Positions 18,388 through 30,013 of a DNA stretch of 64,000 nt are shown piece by piece. This stretch comes from Phellopilus nigrolimitatus (Eukaryota > Basidiomycota > Agaricomycetes > Hymenochaetales > Hymenochaetaceae), in NCBI GenBank assembly GCA_021029095.1, contig JAJOHG010000022.1:404203-468202 (forward strand), in the 5' to 3' direction. The notes below the pieces were generated by a model, which saw only the letters and a list, made by a program, of their open reading frames with translations, did no database searches and was not told the DNA's origin. Made by a program: the position numbers and the translations under genes. The stretch's first letter is position 1. Each line of letters begins with the position of its first letter.

Positions 18388-20233
18388 TCATTCTTCCTTC
18401 CTAGGAGTCTCAGGACTCAAAGCAGGACCCGTTTCAGGACCCGGACTCGGACTATACAGCCCTTCCTCGGCCTCCCTCCTCAGCCTCTCCCCAACCGTCC
18501 GCTCCTGCACTTCCGCCTCCGCGCTCCGCACCCCGCGCGCGCCGCACGCCGCCAGACCGCGCCCGACGACCCCGCGCCACGCGACGTGGCCCTCCACGCC
18601 CGCGCAGAACACGTTCTCGACGCCCGCGGCACACACGGGCTGCAGGCCCGCGACGCCGCGTCCCGCCGTGCCGAGCGCGCCGCGCGCGAGCACCGCGAGC
18701 ACGTAGTCCGCCGCGGGCTCCGTGTGCGCGTTCACGAGGCGCCCCGCGACCGCGCGCCGCGCGCGCGCCCAGGCGGGGCCGCCGGCTGGTGCGGGCGCGC
18801 CGAGCAGGAACGCGTCGTGCACGCGGTGGTGCGCGGCGCGGGCGGGCGGCAGCGCGGCGAGGTGCTCGAGCGCGGAGAGCACGACGAGCGCGCCGAGGGA
18901 GAAGCCCGCGAGGCTCACGGGGCGCGCGCCGAACGCGCCCGCGGCGATGAGCGCGCCGAGGATCGCGCCGGCCTTGCGCGCGAGCGCGCAGGCGTTGGCC
19001 CAGGGGTTGTCGATGAGCGCGCCGAGCTTGAGGAGCACCGCGGGCGAGAGCGCGCCGAGGAGCGTCGAGAGCGCGGTGTGCTTGAGGAGGGACACCTTGA
19101 GGTACTGGAGCGCGTGCGACTTGACGAGGTCGCGGAGCGCGGTGGACAGCTTCATGAGCGCATCGACTTCCTGCGGGGCGGTGCGCCGTCAGCGTCGGCT
19201 GCTGCTTTTGCTCGGGGGAAGATCTCAGGAGGGGACTGACTGACCCACTGGAGCGCAAACGTGTCCTCCGAGTCGTCGAACACCGTCCACGGCGCGGTGA
19301 CGTCCGCCCTGTCGGCCAGCCAGCCCGTCACGCAGATGCGCACCGCCAGCGTCTCCCGCGGCGCGCGCACGGGGACGAGCGCGAGGTCCGCAACGTCCCG
19401 CGTGTGGCGCGCGAGCATCGCGCCGCCCTCGCGCGCGCCGTACGCGCCGAACAGCGCGCCGCACACGGCGGAGCTGCCCGCGAGGCCCGCGGCGAGCACG
19501 CCGACGGCGCCGGCGCCGCCGAGCAGCGCGGACACGCCCGCGCCGACGAGCGGCGCCGCGAGCCCGCCCGTGACGCCGACGAGCACGCCGCCTGCGAGCG
19601 CCGCGCCGCCGACGCCGAGCGCGCGCCACGCGCGGCCTTTACGTGCCTGCGCGGCCTGCGCGGCGCGCGTGTGCGCCGCGAGCGCGGGCGCGGGGTCCCG
19701 GAGCGCGGCGCGCGCGGCGGCCTCGTCGAGCGGGCCGAGGGCGAGGAGGAGCGCGCGCGTGTGCGCGGAGTAGTGCTTGGCGGCGGCGAGGTGGAGGAGG
19801 AGGATGGTGTTTAGGAGGGGGACGAGGACGGCGGGCGGGGGGAGGGGCGCGAGGCCGCGGGTGGACGTTTCTGCGAGCGGGTCGATGGTCGGGCATTCCG
19901 CGTCTGTGTACACATATAACATGTAACATGCAATTTATTTGAGCAAGCGGCGCCGACGCGGGCTTCGGGCTCACCTTCACCGGGCTCCCCACACGCAACC
20001 CAGGCGTTCCTGAGCAGCGCGTTCGCCCACGCGCCGACCGCGTCGACGAACGCGGCGGCCGTCTCGGCGGCGCGCGGGCTGCCCGCGGCGCACGCGGCCT
20101 CGGCGCTGGCCCACCGCTCTGCGTCGTTCCTGTGCACGGCGAGCCTGCGGTACAGGTGCTCGAAGACGGCCTCGCGCTGCTCCGGGGTGGGCGGCGTGGG
20201 CGCCGCCAGTGCCGACGTCGACGTAGCGGACAT
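18388..20233 (-). CDS. DUF726/TMCO4-family alpha/beta hydrolase-like membrane protein
   Basis: Exons 20233-19975, 19903-19245 and 19170-18388 give 566 residues in one frame. The family (yeast Mil1, human TMCO4) consists of membrane-associated hydrolase-fold proteins. The protein has an N-terminal helical region, a strongly hydrophobic Gly/Ala segment (VGGAALAGGVLVGVTGGLAA, about 190-240 with GAGAVGVLAAGLAGSSAV), ICVTGWLAD, and the nucleophile elbow GFSLGALV (GxSxG) in exon 3. FLLGAPAPAG follows, typical of the family. The C-terminus is a charged, probably disordered tail. Codon usage is extremely GC-rich, as in the next three genes. The ATG at 20233 is the first in the exon. Confidence 0.85.
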
Positions 20234-20469
20234 GGTAGCGATCTCTCGGTGTGACGCACATGCCGGCACCAGTACTGTCCAGATCTTCGAACACCGCCTC
20301 TCGTAATAACAAAATGAAATAAAGTAAAATAAAAAGAAATACAGATACACACTACACACAGATCGAACATAGAAAAGAGAAAAGAGAACGAGAAACAAAC
20401 ACACACATCTCATCCCAAGAACAAGAACCCAGACGAAACAAAAAAAGGAACACCGACAACCGCGCATGC

Positions 20470-22173
20470 CTACGCACTCGCCCAGCGCGCCTCCGCGTTC
20501 GTCAGCTCGCCGAGCGCACGGCGCTGCTGCTGCTGCGGGGGCGGCGCGCCCTTGCCCGCGAGCCGCTCCTTCTCCTTCTTCGCGCGCCCCGCGGCCGTCG
20601 CGGAGCGCGCCGCGGCGCGCGCGCGGATGAGCCGCACGGACGACGCGCGCGTCGTGCGCGGCGTCTGCGTCTGCGTCTGCGTCTGGGGTTGCGCTTGCGG
20701 CGGGGTGTGCGCAGACGCGCGGCGCCGCGGGGACGGCGACGCGGACGGGGCGGACGGGGCGGACGGGGTGGGCGCAGGCGCAGGCGCGGCGCGCGGGGTG
20801 AACGCGGGCGCGTGCGGGTTCAACGCGGGGAGCTCCCCGTTTGCTCTGGGGGCGGCGGCGCCCTCCCCAGGGGCGCGGAGTGCGCCGAGCCTGCGCAGCC
20901 CGGCGTGCTTCGCGGCGAGGAGGCGGCGCGCCGACGCCGACGCCGATGCGGGCGCGGGAGCGGCGGCGCACGCGGCGAGGAGGAGCGGCTTGAGCTTGGC
21001 CTTTGCGGCCTTGGGCGGGAGCGACGGGCGCGGGGTCGTGTACACCGGGATTGGGCATGCGGGCTGCGCGGCGGCGGCCGGGGATGGGGACGGCGCTGGG
21101 GACGGAGCGGGAGTCAAAGTCGGAGCCGGAGCCGTGAGGCTGAGCTGGGCCGCCGCGGTCGGTGCGGGGCAGTAGGCGGCAGTGGCGGGCGCTCGGACGG
21201 ACGCAGACGGTGTAAAGGTACTTGACAAAGCCGCTGCCGCCGCCGGGGAGCCAGACACGGCGGGCGCCTCCGCGCGCACGGCCGCGCACGGCGTGCTCTC
21301 CAGCGCGCCAAACGCGTCGATGATGATGACCGAGTCCTCCGACTCCCCGCTCCCGCTCCCGCTCTCATCCACACCCGCCCCCTTCCCCGCGGCCCCCAGC
21401 TCCTCCTCATCGAGCACAAATGACTCCAGCTGGCGGTTCTGCAGGCGCGCCAGCGCCTCCAAACTGCGGCGGCGCGCCCCACTTCCCCGTCCGCAGAGCT
21501 CGAAGCGCAGCGCGCACACCGCGCGCTCGCCCGCCGCGAGCGCGCACCGCAGCGCCGCGAGCTCGGCCGCGTCGCGCGCCGCCGCGCGCGCGAGCGCGTC
21601 GTTCGCCCGCTCCAGCGCGCCGCGCGCGCGCTCCGCCGCGGCGCGCGCCTCCGCGAGGGCGGAGCGCTCGACGATGATGCGCGCGAGCGCCGCGCGCGTC
21701 GCGGCGTGTGCGGCGCGCTCCGCCGCGAGGAGACGCCGCGCCGCGCCGTCGGCCGTCGTCCGCTCGTCGCGTGCGGTCTGCTCGGGGAGGACCGCGCCGA
21801 GCCGGAGGCGCGCCGCGGCGCCGAACAGCGCGCGCGCGAGGCGGGACGCGCGGCCGGGCGTGCCGAGGCCGAGAAGAAGCGCGAGGAGGCGGCGCGCGCG
21901 GCTGGGGAGGAGCGGGCGCGCGCGGGCGAGGGCGTGGAGGGCGGCTGCGAGCGGGGCGGGCAGCTGCGGGGCGGGGTGCGTCAACAATCCGTCGGACGCG
22001 GGGGAAGAAGTTGGGTGGGGCGCGGGACGTACGTTGGGCCAGAGTGCGTCCTCCGTGTCCGTGTCTTCGTATCTGTCCGGGACAGGTCTTGGAACGGAGC
22101 TCGCGTGGAGGGCGCGCGGTGGCAATGGCGCGCGGCGGGCTTCAAGCTCTGTCTCGCTCGTCTCGTCGGACAT
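20470..22173 (-). CDS. Hypothetical coiled-coil protein
   Basis: A single exon of 567 residues from the ATG at 22173 (MSDETSETELEAR). The middle (about residues 130-240) is an Ala/Arg/Glu-rich heptad-like coiled coil (AERARGALERANDALARAAA). It is followed by an acidic Ser/Glu stretch and VIIIDAFGAL, then a long Pro/Ala-rich disordered C-terminus ending LGELTNAEARWASA. No enzyme domain is visible. An upstream in-frame ATG at 22251 is rejected because it lies within the TATA box (TATAAAT, 22250-22256), which is the right distance from 22173. Function unknown. Confidence 0.65.
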   Translation of the reverse strand: MSDETSETELEARRAPLPPRALHASSVPRPVPDRYEDTDTEDALWPNVRPAPHPTSSPASDGLLTHPAPQLPAPLAAALHALARARPLLPSRARRLLALLLGLGTPGRASRLARALFGAAARLRLGAVLPEQTARDERTTADGAARRLLAAERAAHAATRAALARIIVERSALAEARAAAERARGALERANDALARAAARDAAELAALRCALAAGERAVCALRFELCGRGSGARRRSLEALARLQNRQLESFVLDEEELGAAGKGAGVDESGSGSGESEDSVIIIDAFGALESTPCAAVRAEAPAVSGSPAAAAALSSTFTPSASVRAPATAAYCPAPTAAAQLSLTAPAPTLTPAPSPAPSPSPAAAAQPACPIPVYTTPRPSLPPKAAKAKLKPLLLAACAAAPAPASASASARRLLAAKHAGLRRLGALRAPGEGAAAPRANGELPALNPHAPAFTPRAAPAPAPTPSAPSAPSASPSPRRRASAHTPPQAQPQTQTQTQTPRTTRASSVRLIRARAAARSATAAGRAKKEKERLAGKGAPPPQQQQRRALGELTNAEARWASA

Positions 22174-22249
22174 CGCAGTCGCGGATCTGGATGTGCTGGT
22201 GGGTGCTGGGTGCTGGGTGCTCGCACAGACCGAGCCGGGCACGGAGCGC

Positions 22250-22256
22250 ATTTATA
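22250..22256 (-). promoter_or_regulatory. TATA box of the coiled-coil gene
   Basis: TATAAAT on the minus strand, about 77 bases before the ATG at 22173; a run of CAGCACCC repeats lies between them. Confidence 0.5.
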
Positions 22257-23117
22257 GACCCGGAGAGGCTTGGGGCGGCTGGCACGGAGCTGGCGCGGGG
22301 TGCCAGCCGCCCCAGCCCAGCCGCTCGCGCGTTCCGATTCCCAGACGAGAGGGGGCCGCTGGTGTCCAGTCGAAAGTCGAGCGCAGAACCGCGCCGCTCA
22401 GGCCGTCGCCAGACGAGAGGCCAGCCGCTCCATCTCCGCGTCGAGCGTGTCCAGACGCTCAGTTCAGCTCAGTTCAGCTCAAGGCCGAAGAGTTGCCTCC
22501 GTTCCCACGTCCCCACCACAACCACGGAAGCAAAGTTTAAACAATCACCAAGTCAGAAGTCAAAGTCAAAGTCAAAGTCAAAGTCAAAGCGAAAGAGACC
22601 TCATCCGCTACTCACAAGCCACTCACAAGCCACAAAAATCCAACTCATCTGCTATTATCACACGTATATATGTAGTATATGTAGTAGTATCATACACCTT
22701 CGCCTTGTCGCCGTCGTCTATCTATATGTATATGTACGCACACGTACAATATAATGTACGCCGCGCGCGGAAGAGAAAGAGAAAAGAGAAAATCCAAAAG
22801 TGACACATGACAATGTCGAAGGGAGCGAGAACAAAGGGATAATGATAGGGAAGACAACGGGCAAGAGGGGCATAGAGTAAGAGTAAGAGTAATAAGTCGG
22901 GGGGGTGGGCCGAAAGTATTAGAAGCGATGAGGAAGTGAGAGGGGGCGCATAGGACGAGAGAGAAACGGCGTGCATACTGCATAAGCGGGGGGAAGTGGG
23001 GGGAGCAGAAAATACAAGCTAACGACACAGTAGTGGTAGTGGTGCGGAGGAAGCGAGAGAGAAAAGCATACGACGAAAGAAAAAAGAAAAAAAAAATCAC
23101 AGCAGCAGCAGCGACGC
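22257..23117. other. Intergenic region with AAAGTC repeat
   Basis: Promoter side of the coiled-coil gene and 3' side of the first Clp1-like gene. It holds six or so AAAGTC units at about 22554-22590 and TATATGTAGTA words near 22665-22690. No gene seen. Confidence 0.6.
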
Positions 23118-24607
23118 TCAAATCCTCCTCGCCATCCCCAGCGCACCCGCATACCCGCCCCACGCAACATCGATCGCCGCCCACAAGCCCCGGTCAAACA
23201 CGCCCAGCGAGCACGCATTGCGCCACACTCCATGCACGCGCAGCGCGCCCGCCATCAGGCTCGCGGGCGCCAGGCTCGCCGCGAGCGCCGCCGCGAGCAG
23301 CGCGACGGACGCGCCCTGCCCGAGCACGCACCCCGCGGGCACGCACGCGGGCGGCACGAGCCGCCGGAAGAGTGCGCCTGCCGAGCGCGTGTAGAGGAAG
23401 GACACGAGCGGCGCGAAGTCCGCCGCGGACGGCACGCCGAGCGGGACGAGCGGGAGCATGCGCGTGGTCGCGCCCTCGATGTTAGGTGCGTCGGCGTCGG
23501 CATCGGCGGCGGAGGCGGAGGCGGGGCAGCGAGGGGAGACGGGGAACGGCGGCAGGTGCGCGCAGTGCGCGGCGAGCGCGAGCGCGTGCACGGGGATGAG
23601 CAGCACCTTCGTCTTCCCCGGCGCGGCGCCGCCGCCGCCGGGCTCCGCGGAGTGCACCGCGAGCATGTGCGTCGGGAAGCGGCGCGGCTCGTCTCCGAGC
23701 GGCGCGGCGGGGACCGCGACGGGCACGCGCGCGGGGAGGTCCGCGCTCGTCGACGCGGTCAAGGGCGGGGTCTGCGCGGCGGCGAGGCACGCGAACAGTC
23801 TGCACTCAGGAAGGAAGGAAGGGAGAAAGGAAGGAAAGCGGGTTGTAAGCATCGAGTTTACGAGGGAAGGACGGGGCGAACTCACTCAGGGCCGATCTTC
23901 GCGAGCCAGTCGCGCGCGTAGTGCGGCGGCATGTCCACCAGCTCCGGGTTGAGCGCGGCGCGCGCGAGGGCCGCGGCGTCGACCTCGCGGAAGGCGGGGC
24001 GCGCGAGGGTCGCGGGGAGGCGTGTTGCGGGGCGCACGGCGGTGCCGTCGCCGCCGCTGCTGCAATGCACGCCCGCGCCGTACGCGCGCTGCGCGTCCAC
24101 GGGGGGCGGCGCGTCCCAGTCCCAGTCCTCTTCCTCCTTGTCGTCGTCGACGGGCGCGCTGCGGACGCGGAGGCGGCGCTCCCGCGCGAGCATGGCCTCC
24201 ATGGAGGGGTACCCGGCGCCCTTGAGCATCACGGGCTTCTGCGGCTTCGCGGGTGCGGGTGCGGGTGCGGGTGCGGGTGCGGGTGCGGGCCGGCGCTGGT
24301 GTGCGTGGCTGGCGCCGCGCGCGGAGGCGGGGGCGGCACCCAGGAGGAGCGCGCGGCGCCGGCGGGCGGACGCCTTGAGCCGTGCGGCGATGTCCCGCGG
24401 CGAGTGGGTGCTGTTGGCCTTGGAGGCCTTGGAGACGGAGGATGCAGGCGTGGGCTTGGACTTGGGAGCGGGAGCGGGAGCGGGCCGGGACTCGCGGGCG
24501 AATGTAGTGGACGGGAGGAGGCGAGAGGGTTTGCGGTAGGTGGTTTTGGCCTTGGAGGACAGGGCGGAGGAGGAGCGTGTCCTGGAGAGGACGTTGGTAG
24601 CGATCAT
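23118..24607 (-). CDS. Clp1-like protein (clamp-connection/sexual development regulator), paralogue 1
   Basis: Exons 24607-23886 and 23799-23118 give 467 residues, joined at GPE|LFACLAA. Family recognition rests on RDWLAKIGPE before the intron, RRFPTHMLAVHS and ALRVHGVWRNACSLGVFDRG near the C-terminus. In Coprinopsis and Ustilago, Clp1 acts downstream of the homeodomain mating-type proteins in clamp formation and dikaryon growth; that is literature knowledge, not shown here. The N-terminal half is disordered, with a Pro-Ala repeat from GGGTGC units at about 24251-24290. A longer in-frame ATG exists at 24859, but MIATNVLSR at 24607 is the more credible start. It has a paralogue at 27067-28419. 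Confidence 0.65.
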
Positions 24608-27066
24608 GGTGGACGAGGAGAAGTGGATGTGGATGTGGAAGTGGACTGGGAGGGCGGAAGCAAACGGACGACTTCGGTGGGGAAGAGGAGGAGCGGGGGA
24701 ACAAGGAGGGCAGCGCTGGCCCGTATTTGAGGGACGCGCAGAATGGGAGTGGGTCCATTGCTGGTCGTCGACTCGGATTGCTGTTGGATTGCTGTTGGAT
24801 TGCTTTTCTGCAGGTGCGTCAACAGCCGCCAACACGGACCTACACAGACGGGGCTGCACACACCTGCCTCTCTTGGCAGGTCCTTCCTTCTACAGGCATG
24901 ACGTCCCATTAGCTCAGCGTCGCAGTCGTGTCTAAGCGCACACAGCGGTCACAGCAGCGCACGCCCGAGCATAAACAAAAAGTCGTCACAATAGCCCGTG
25001 CCCTTTGCGCTTTGATTTTCGCAGACAATGAGCGACGGCCTCGAACGTCCTGGACACAGGTGCGGGCCACGAGAGGGCGATTAGGTGTGGCTGCTCCGTC
25101 TGCACATCGTCGTCGACGTCGTCGTCCAAGCAAAGTGTCTTTACCCGAAACTCCCCCATCGTTCGTCTGCCTATGAACGAGCCCCCCGGCACCCGCATCG
25201 GCCTCTCGCAACCGTTCGAGTCATCGATCGCGAGGCTCAGCCAGCCGTTCCGAGCCATCTTCCTCTCTCCAGACGAGCTCAGCTTGGGGACCTCCTTCAT
25301 CTCCCCACACCGGCGCGCAGCGGTAACAGCCCCATTGCACCCCTTCATCTTTTCAGCCGTCAACGTCCAGGAACCACACCTTCAAGCACCGATCCTCCGC
25401 CCACCTTCCTCGGGTTCGTACCTACCCTCCCGGCCCTTTCTCCTCCTTCCAGGTAGAGACCGCGTCGATTTCCTCCTCAGACCTAGACATCAGCTTCTGC
25501 TTCCTCTTCTCGGGCAACGCGGACTCGCATTCCCTCGTAACGCATTCGCAGGCCCAGCGTCCGCGGAGCGGCCCTCCCTGTGCACTTCCTCCTCCTCCTC
25601 CTCCTCCTCCTCCTCCTCCCCCGCCGCGCCGCCGACCGAACTTCATCTCCCGCACGTTCTCGCGCCCAACGCGGGGGGGTGCATGCCCGGCCGTCTCCCT
25701 CCGATTCCGAACGCCCGGCGCCGCGGTTCCAAAAGCGCGCGCACGCACTCGTCGTGAAAGGCGCGCGCCGATCCTAGCCGATCCTAGCTCCAGCAGCAGC
25801 AGCTGCCCGCCCCGCCTCCGGGACGGGAGGAACGCAGATGGCATCGCACCGGCCGGCCGGCTGCGTCGACACACGGAGGCACACACATCTACACACACAC
25901 ACACACACACACACGGACGGATACATCACCCGTGCGCGCGGGTCCCCCGTCCTCATGTCCGGCCGGGCTGCACGCCCGCCTTCATACACGCCAGGCCCCG
26001 CGCGCGTCCAACCTGAGCTCGCCGAGACGCACGGAGATGCACAGAGATGCATGTACGTGCCGCCCGGGCTCGCGCACGGGGGGAAAAAAAAGGACGAGCA
26101 GGCACGCAAAGGATAGATACATGCACCACCGGGTGCCGGGCGGTGTAAGCAGCCAACCAACCCGTCTCCGAGCGCTACTTCCCCTCGTTCCTCGCCGCGT
26201 ACGCGCCTTTCGTTTCTCGTCCTCGTCCTCGTCCTCGTCTCCGATTCCAGCTCCGTTTCTTAGAAGTCCGAGAGCCAGCCGCGCCGAGCCGAGCCGAGCC
26301 GAGCCGGGACCGAAAACGCGACTTGTGCAGAGCAGGGCGCACGTCGAGATTAGTTTTATCCTTTGCGTTTTTTGGTTTGGGGCTTTGGGCTTTGGCCCGT
26401 GGTTGATGTTGCCAAAAGCCAACCGCGAGCCACCGAACCAAGTGAGTGACGCGCCTTGGTCCGTGCACCGGCCTAACGGAACGAACACGTGACGTAGGCG
26501 ATCGGGAGGTTCGAAAATGAGGCTGTGGACGATGGCCGGAGCGTGCTAGTACTGTATGTAACTAAACACACCGGCGAAAATAATGCTACTTTGCTTTCAC
26601 TCAAACCTTCCACATCTCCCACATCGAAGTACAACAAGAGAGCCAAGAAGAATTTTATTGATTATGCACAGCGCGGATTCTGGGTTACACTACTTTACTA
26701 CTGCCTACTCCGGGCTTGGGTTTCGCACAGAGGGACGGGTCGGGGATGCACATAAACAAGAGTAAAAGGAAGAGGGAAGAGGAAGAGGAAGAGGAAGAGA
26801 AGAACAGGGTATGCATGCGAGAACATAGCGAACATGACATTGATTCCATAAGGGCGGAGGGGATGGGCCGCGCGGGCCTGATATTAGCCGCGGAGGCGGC
26901 GCGCGGAGCGGGCAGATAAAATAGAGCGAATAAAGAACCTAGTACGATTAAAAACGCGTCCATCGCAGAAAAAAAAAAAAAAGATCCAAACACGTATCGA
27001 GACCCCGACATGCCGCCCGCGCACGCCCCACAGCCCAGAGAAGAGAAGCCCCACGGGAACACACGC
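24608..27066. other. Long intergenic region with microsatellites
   Basis: No ORF here has convincing protein character, although several frames are open because of GC bias. Simple repeats are frequent: (TCC)n at about 25587-25620, (AC)n at 25890-25914, (CTCGTC)n at about 26215-26240, (GAGCC)n at 26285-26306 and (GAGGAA)n at about 26769-26802. It is the upstream region of Clp1-like paralogue 1 and the downstream region of paralogue 2. Confidence 0.6.
25890..25914 (+). repeat. (AC)n microsatellite
   Basis: About twelve AC dinucleotides, preceded by interrupted ACAC words. Confidence 0.9.
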
Positions 27067-28419
27067 TCACGGCGGCGCGCCCGCACACACGCCGAGCGCG
27101 CCGAGCAGCACCGCCCACGCGACGTCCAGCGTGCCCCACACGCCCGCGTCGCACACGCCCAGCGCGCGCGCGTCCGCCGCGACGCCGCCCACGAGCTGCA
27201 CGCGCGCCAGCAGCGCGCGCGCGTCGCGCGCGTACAGCGCGACGAGCGCCGCGCTCGTGCCCGCGATGCTCTGCGCGAGCGCCGCGGGCGACGCCTCCGC
27301 CTCCGCCTCCGCGGCGTCCGGCGCGCGGTTCGAGAAGAAGGGCTGGGAGAAGAGGGTCGTCTGTGTGGGGAGGTGCGGCAGCGAGGCGGCGGGCCCGCTG
27401 GGCGAGTGCGTGGGCGTCGGGAGGCCGTGCTGCAGCTCTGTCCCGGGCGGCGGCGGTGGAGGCAGGAGCGGCACGCCGAGCAGCGCGCGCAGGAAGTTGT
27501 CGTGGCGCTGCGTGTAGAGCACGGCGACGAGCATCGGGAGCAGGCGCGGCGCGGGCACCTCGAGGGGCACGACGGGCACGGTCACCTCCGCCGCCGCCGC
27601 CGCCGCCACCGCCGCGAGCTGCGCGGCGGGCTCTGACGCGGGCAGCGTGCGCAGCGCGGTGCAGTACACGGCGAGCTGCACGGCGTGCACGGGCGAGAGC
27701 TGCGCCGCGCGCGCCCCGCCGGCACCGGCACCGGCGCCTGAGGCGGGCTGCGGCGCGTATGCGGCGAGCATGTGCGTCGGGAGGTCGCTCCGCGCATCTG
27801 CCACGCGGATGCGCGCGTGCGTGGGGAGAGAGCGGGGCCCGCGCGGCTTGTGCGCGGAGAGGACCGTGGTGTGCACGAGGACGGCGAACATCCTGCATTA
27901 ATTAAATGTCGTCAGTAAACACGCACTGCAGACAGAGAACGGAGGAGAAGGAGAAGCTGCGCACTCGGCACCGTTCATCTCGAGGCAGTCCTTGACGAAC
28001 TCGATGTTCGTGTCCGCGAGCGCGGGGTCGACCACGGCGAGCGCCGCGCGCGACGGCTCGCGGAACGGCGGGCGGCGGAGCTGGCGCGGCAGCGTCACGC
28101 TCGTGAACGCGGGCGTCGCACTCTGCGGGTCGGCGCCGCCCATTTCCCATGCCGCCGCATGTGCAGCGGCCTGCGGGCTCGCGCCAGAAGCAGCCTCGTC
28201 GTTGCCCTGCAGCTCCTGCGACGGCGAGGATGATACCGCGGCAGACGTCCTTCCGTTCTTTTGGGCGCGCAGGCGGTCCCGCCGCCTGCGCTGGAATCTC
28301 TGCTGATACGAGGGGGCGAGCCCGTTCTTCCTGAACGGCGAGGCGTTCTCGTTCCGCGCAGCGGACACGACGGACGACGGCCTCCGGGAGGGAGCTCGAG
28401 AGGCGGATCCCACAACCAT
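27067..28419 (-). CDS. Clp1-like protein, paralogue 2
   Basis: Exons 28419-27965 and 27892-27067 give 426 residues, joined at NGAE|MFAVLVH, the same relative intron position as in paralogue 1. Shared landmarks: PPFREPSRAALAVVDPALAD versus FREVDAAALARAALNPELVD in the sister, then DLPTHMLA, and LGVCDAGVWGTLDVAW at the end. The second half contains Pro runs (PPPPPPG) and a Ser/Pro-rich insertion. The two paralogues are about 2.5 kb apart on the same strand and clearly diverged, so the duplication is old. The function is inferred from the family only. Confidence 0.65.
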
Positions 28420-30013
28420 TGCGGGGTGGGGTAGATGAGAGTTCTGGAAAAATTGACGAGGAGGGATGTTGGAGACGACGCTTGAGAAGGAGGAGCAGGG
28501 GGTGCGTCGCCGTTAAGTAGAAAAACGCAGGCGGTTCCACGCGTTGAAGGGGGATGAAGGGACACGCCCGAAAGGGATAGCAATTGAGTGAAAAGAAGAA
28601 GGAAGGGATAAACAGCGAAGACGACGAATCACGCTCGAGTCCTCGAATGGACGACCCAGCACTCACGTCCAGTCCAGCCAGCACAACACGCACCTACACT
28701 TCAAAATAACGTAAGCATCCCATCTCTTACATAACATCACAGGTAATCCACATCCGGAAGGCGCTTCCGCTACCAGCAGCCACAGAGGAGTCAGCGCACA
28801 GTCACGAAAAATATCCTGGCATACGCAGTAGAAGGCACAAGGACAAGCTCAGAGACAGCTGAATGTATGAAGCTCAGCTAACCAAGCGACTTGATCTCAG
28901 GAAGACTCTTGCTCAGTCGTGATATGACTGTCCTCTATGCATCATTGGCAGGGTGAATAGTCATCAACAAAAGTGACGTCTGGCTCCAGAAAATAAGCTG
29001 TTCCATAGTACGCAGCTGCAGGAAAATGCAAGGCAATGCATGCACTTCGTGACTCGAGTCCAGAGAGAATGCAACAAAATCCCAAAGCAGGCTCAGACAA
29101 TTAGTGGGTCGGGTCGTCTCGTAGGTGGCGCATGCCCAATAGATGCCTGAGGCAGAGCAGTCGCAGAGATTGAGAGAAAGTAGAAAATGGAAGGCGCAAG
29201 CTCATCGTAGCCTTTCGGAAGATTGTTTGAGGATCTTCTGAAGCGCGGTTTCAGACGCAGCTGGGAATATGCAGTGCGCTACGGCAGGAATTTGACCGCG
29301 CAGGAAGAACAGGATACAAGATGTTAGAAAGCAGTCTTACAGATGTCTGGCGATGAGAGAACGACATGATTAGAGATGAGGAAAGAGCTCGAGGCATCAC
29401 AAAGGAACGGTGGCTCGCTTATCTAATGCAAAGAGACCGGCCCTAAACATATTGTAAGATCACGTTCACGTGCAGAATCACCTTCGCATTTGTATATATC
29501 TTGTATATCAAGCATTGTAGAAGCTAAGCAGATACCAATGTACATTCTTGCGTTGTAAGAAAGAAGCAAGCAACGTTGAGATAGCCCTAGGCTTCTTGTG
29601 AAGGGGTTTTGCAAAGTAAAGATTCGGCACAGGAGAAGGTGAGCGACGAGAATGAGTCGTGTCCAGAGAACAAAGCAGCGACAGTTCACGATCATTGACA
29701 TTTGCACGCCCTGGCCTTCGCATATTGACTACGTTGTCAATCTATTACTACAGCTTCGATCGGCCTGAACACAGTTGCGACAAGCCCGTCACAAGAAACA
29801 CGACCGGTCACGTCACGCTTGTTGATCCATCTGGATCCCTTGTCCTTCCGTAGACGACGAGCCCGACCTTGTATCCTCGCTGGCGGGATTCGGTATTACC
29901 ATTCTTAAGTTCAGCGCCTACCTTCGCCTGTCTCCCCCAAGCACCCTCCACAGTCCCCATCCACTCTCAAGCGACAAAATAATTTTGGTACCCTGGACAA
30001 ACTGAGACGAGCG
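28420..30013. other. Intergenic region, no gene recognised
   Basis: Lies between the divergently placed Clp1-like paralogue 2 and SLX1. Composition falls to moderate GC. Only short unsupported ORFs. Confidence 0.6.

Noticed and set aside
20470..22251. Upstream ATG at 22251 for the coiled-coil gene
   Set aside because: It falls inside TATAAATG, a TATA box at the right distance from the ATG at 22173.
22554..22590. AAAGTC array as a CRISPR-like or satellite array
   Set aside because: Units are six bases with no spacers; it is a microsatellite in an intergenic region.
25173..25757. A 194-residue plus-strand frame
   Set aside because: Low complexity (Ser, Pro, Arg), runs through a (TCC)n repeat, and has no recognisable domain or splice context.
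18452..28693. Many long open frames on both strands of the GC-rich block
   Set aside because: They are Arg/Ala/Gly-rich shadow frames caused by GC bias and do not match any family; the chosen frames give domains and consistent splicing.
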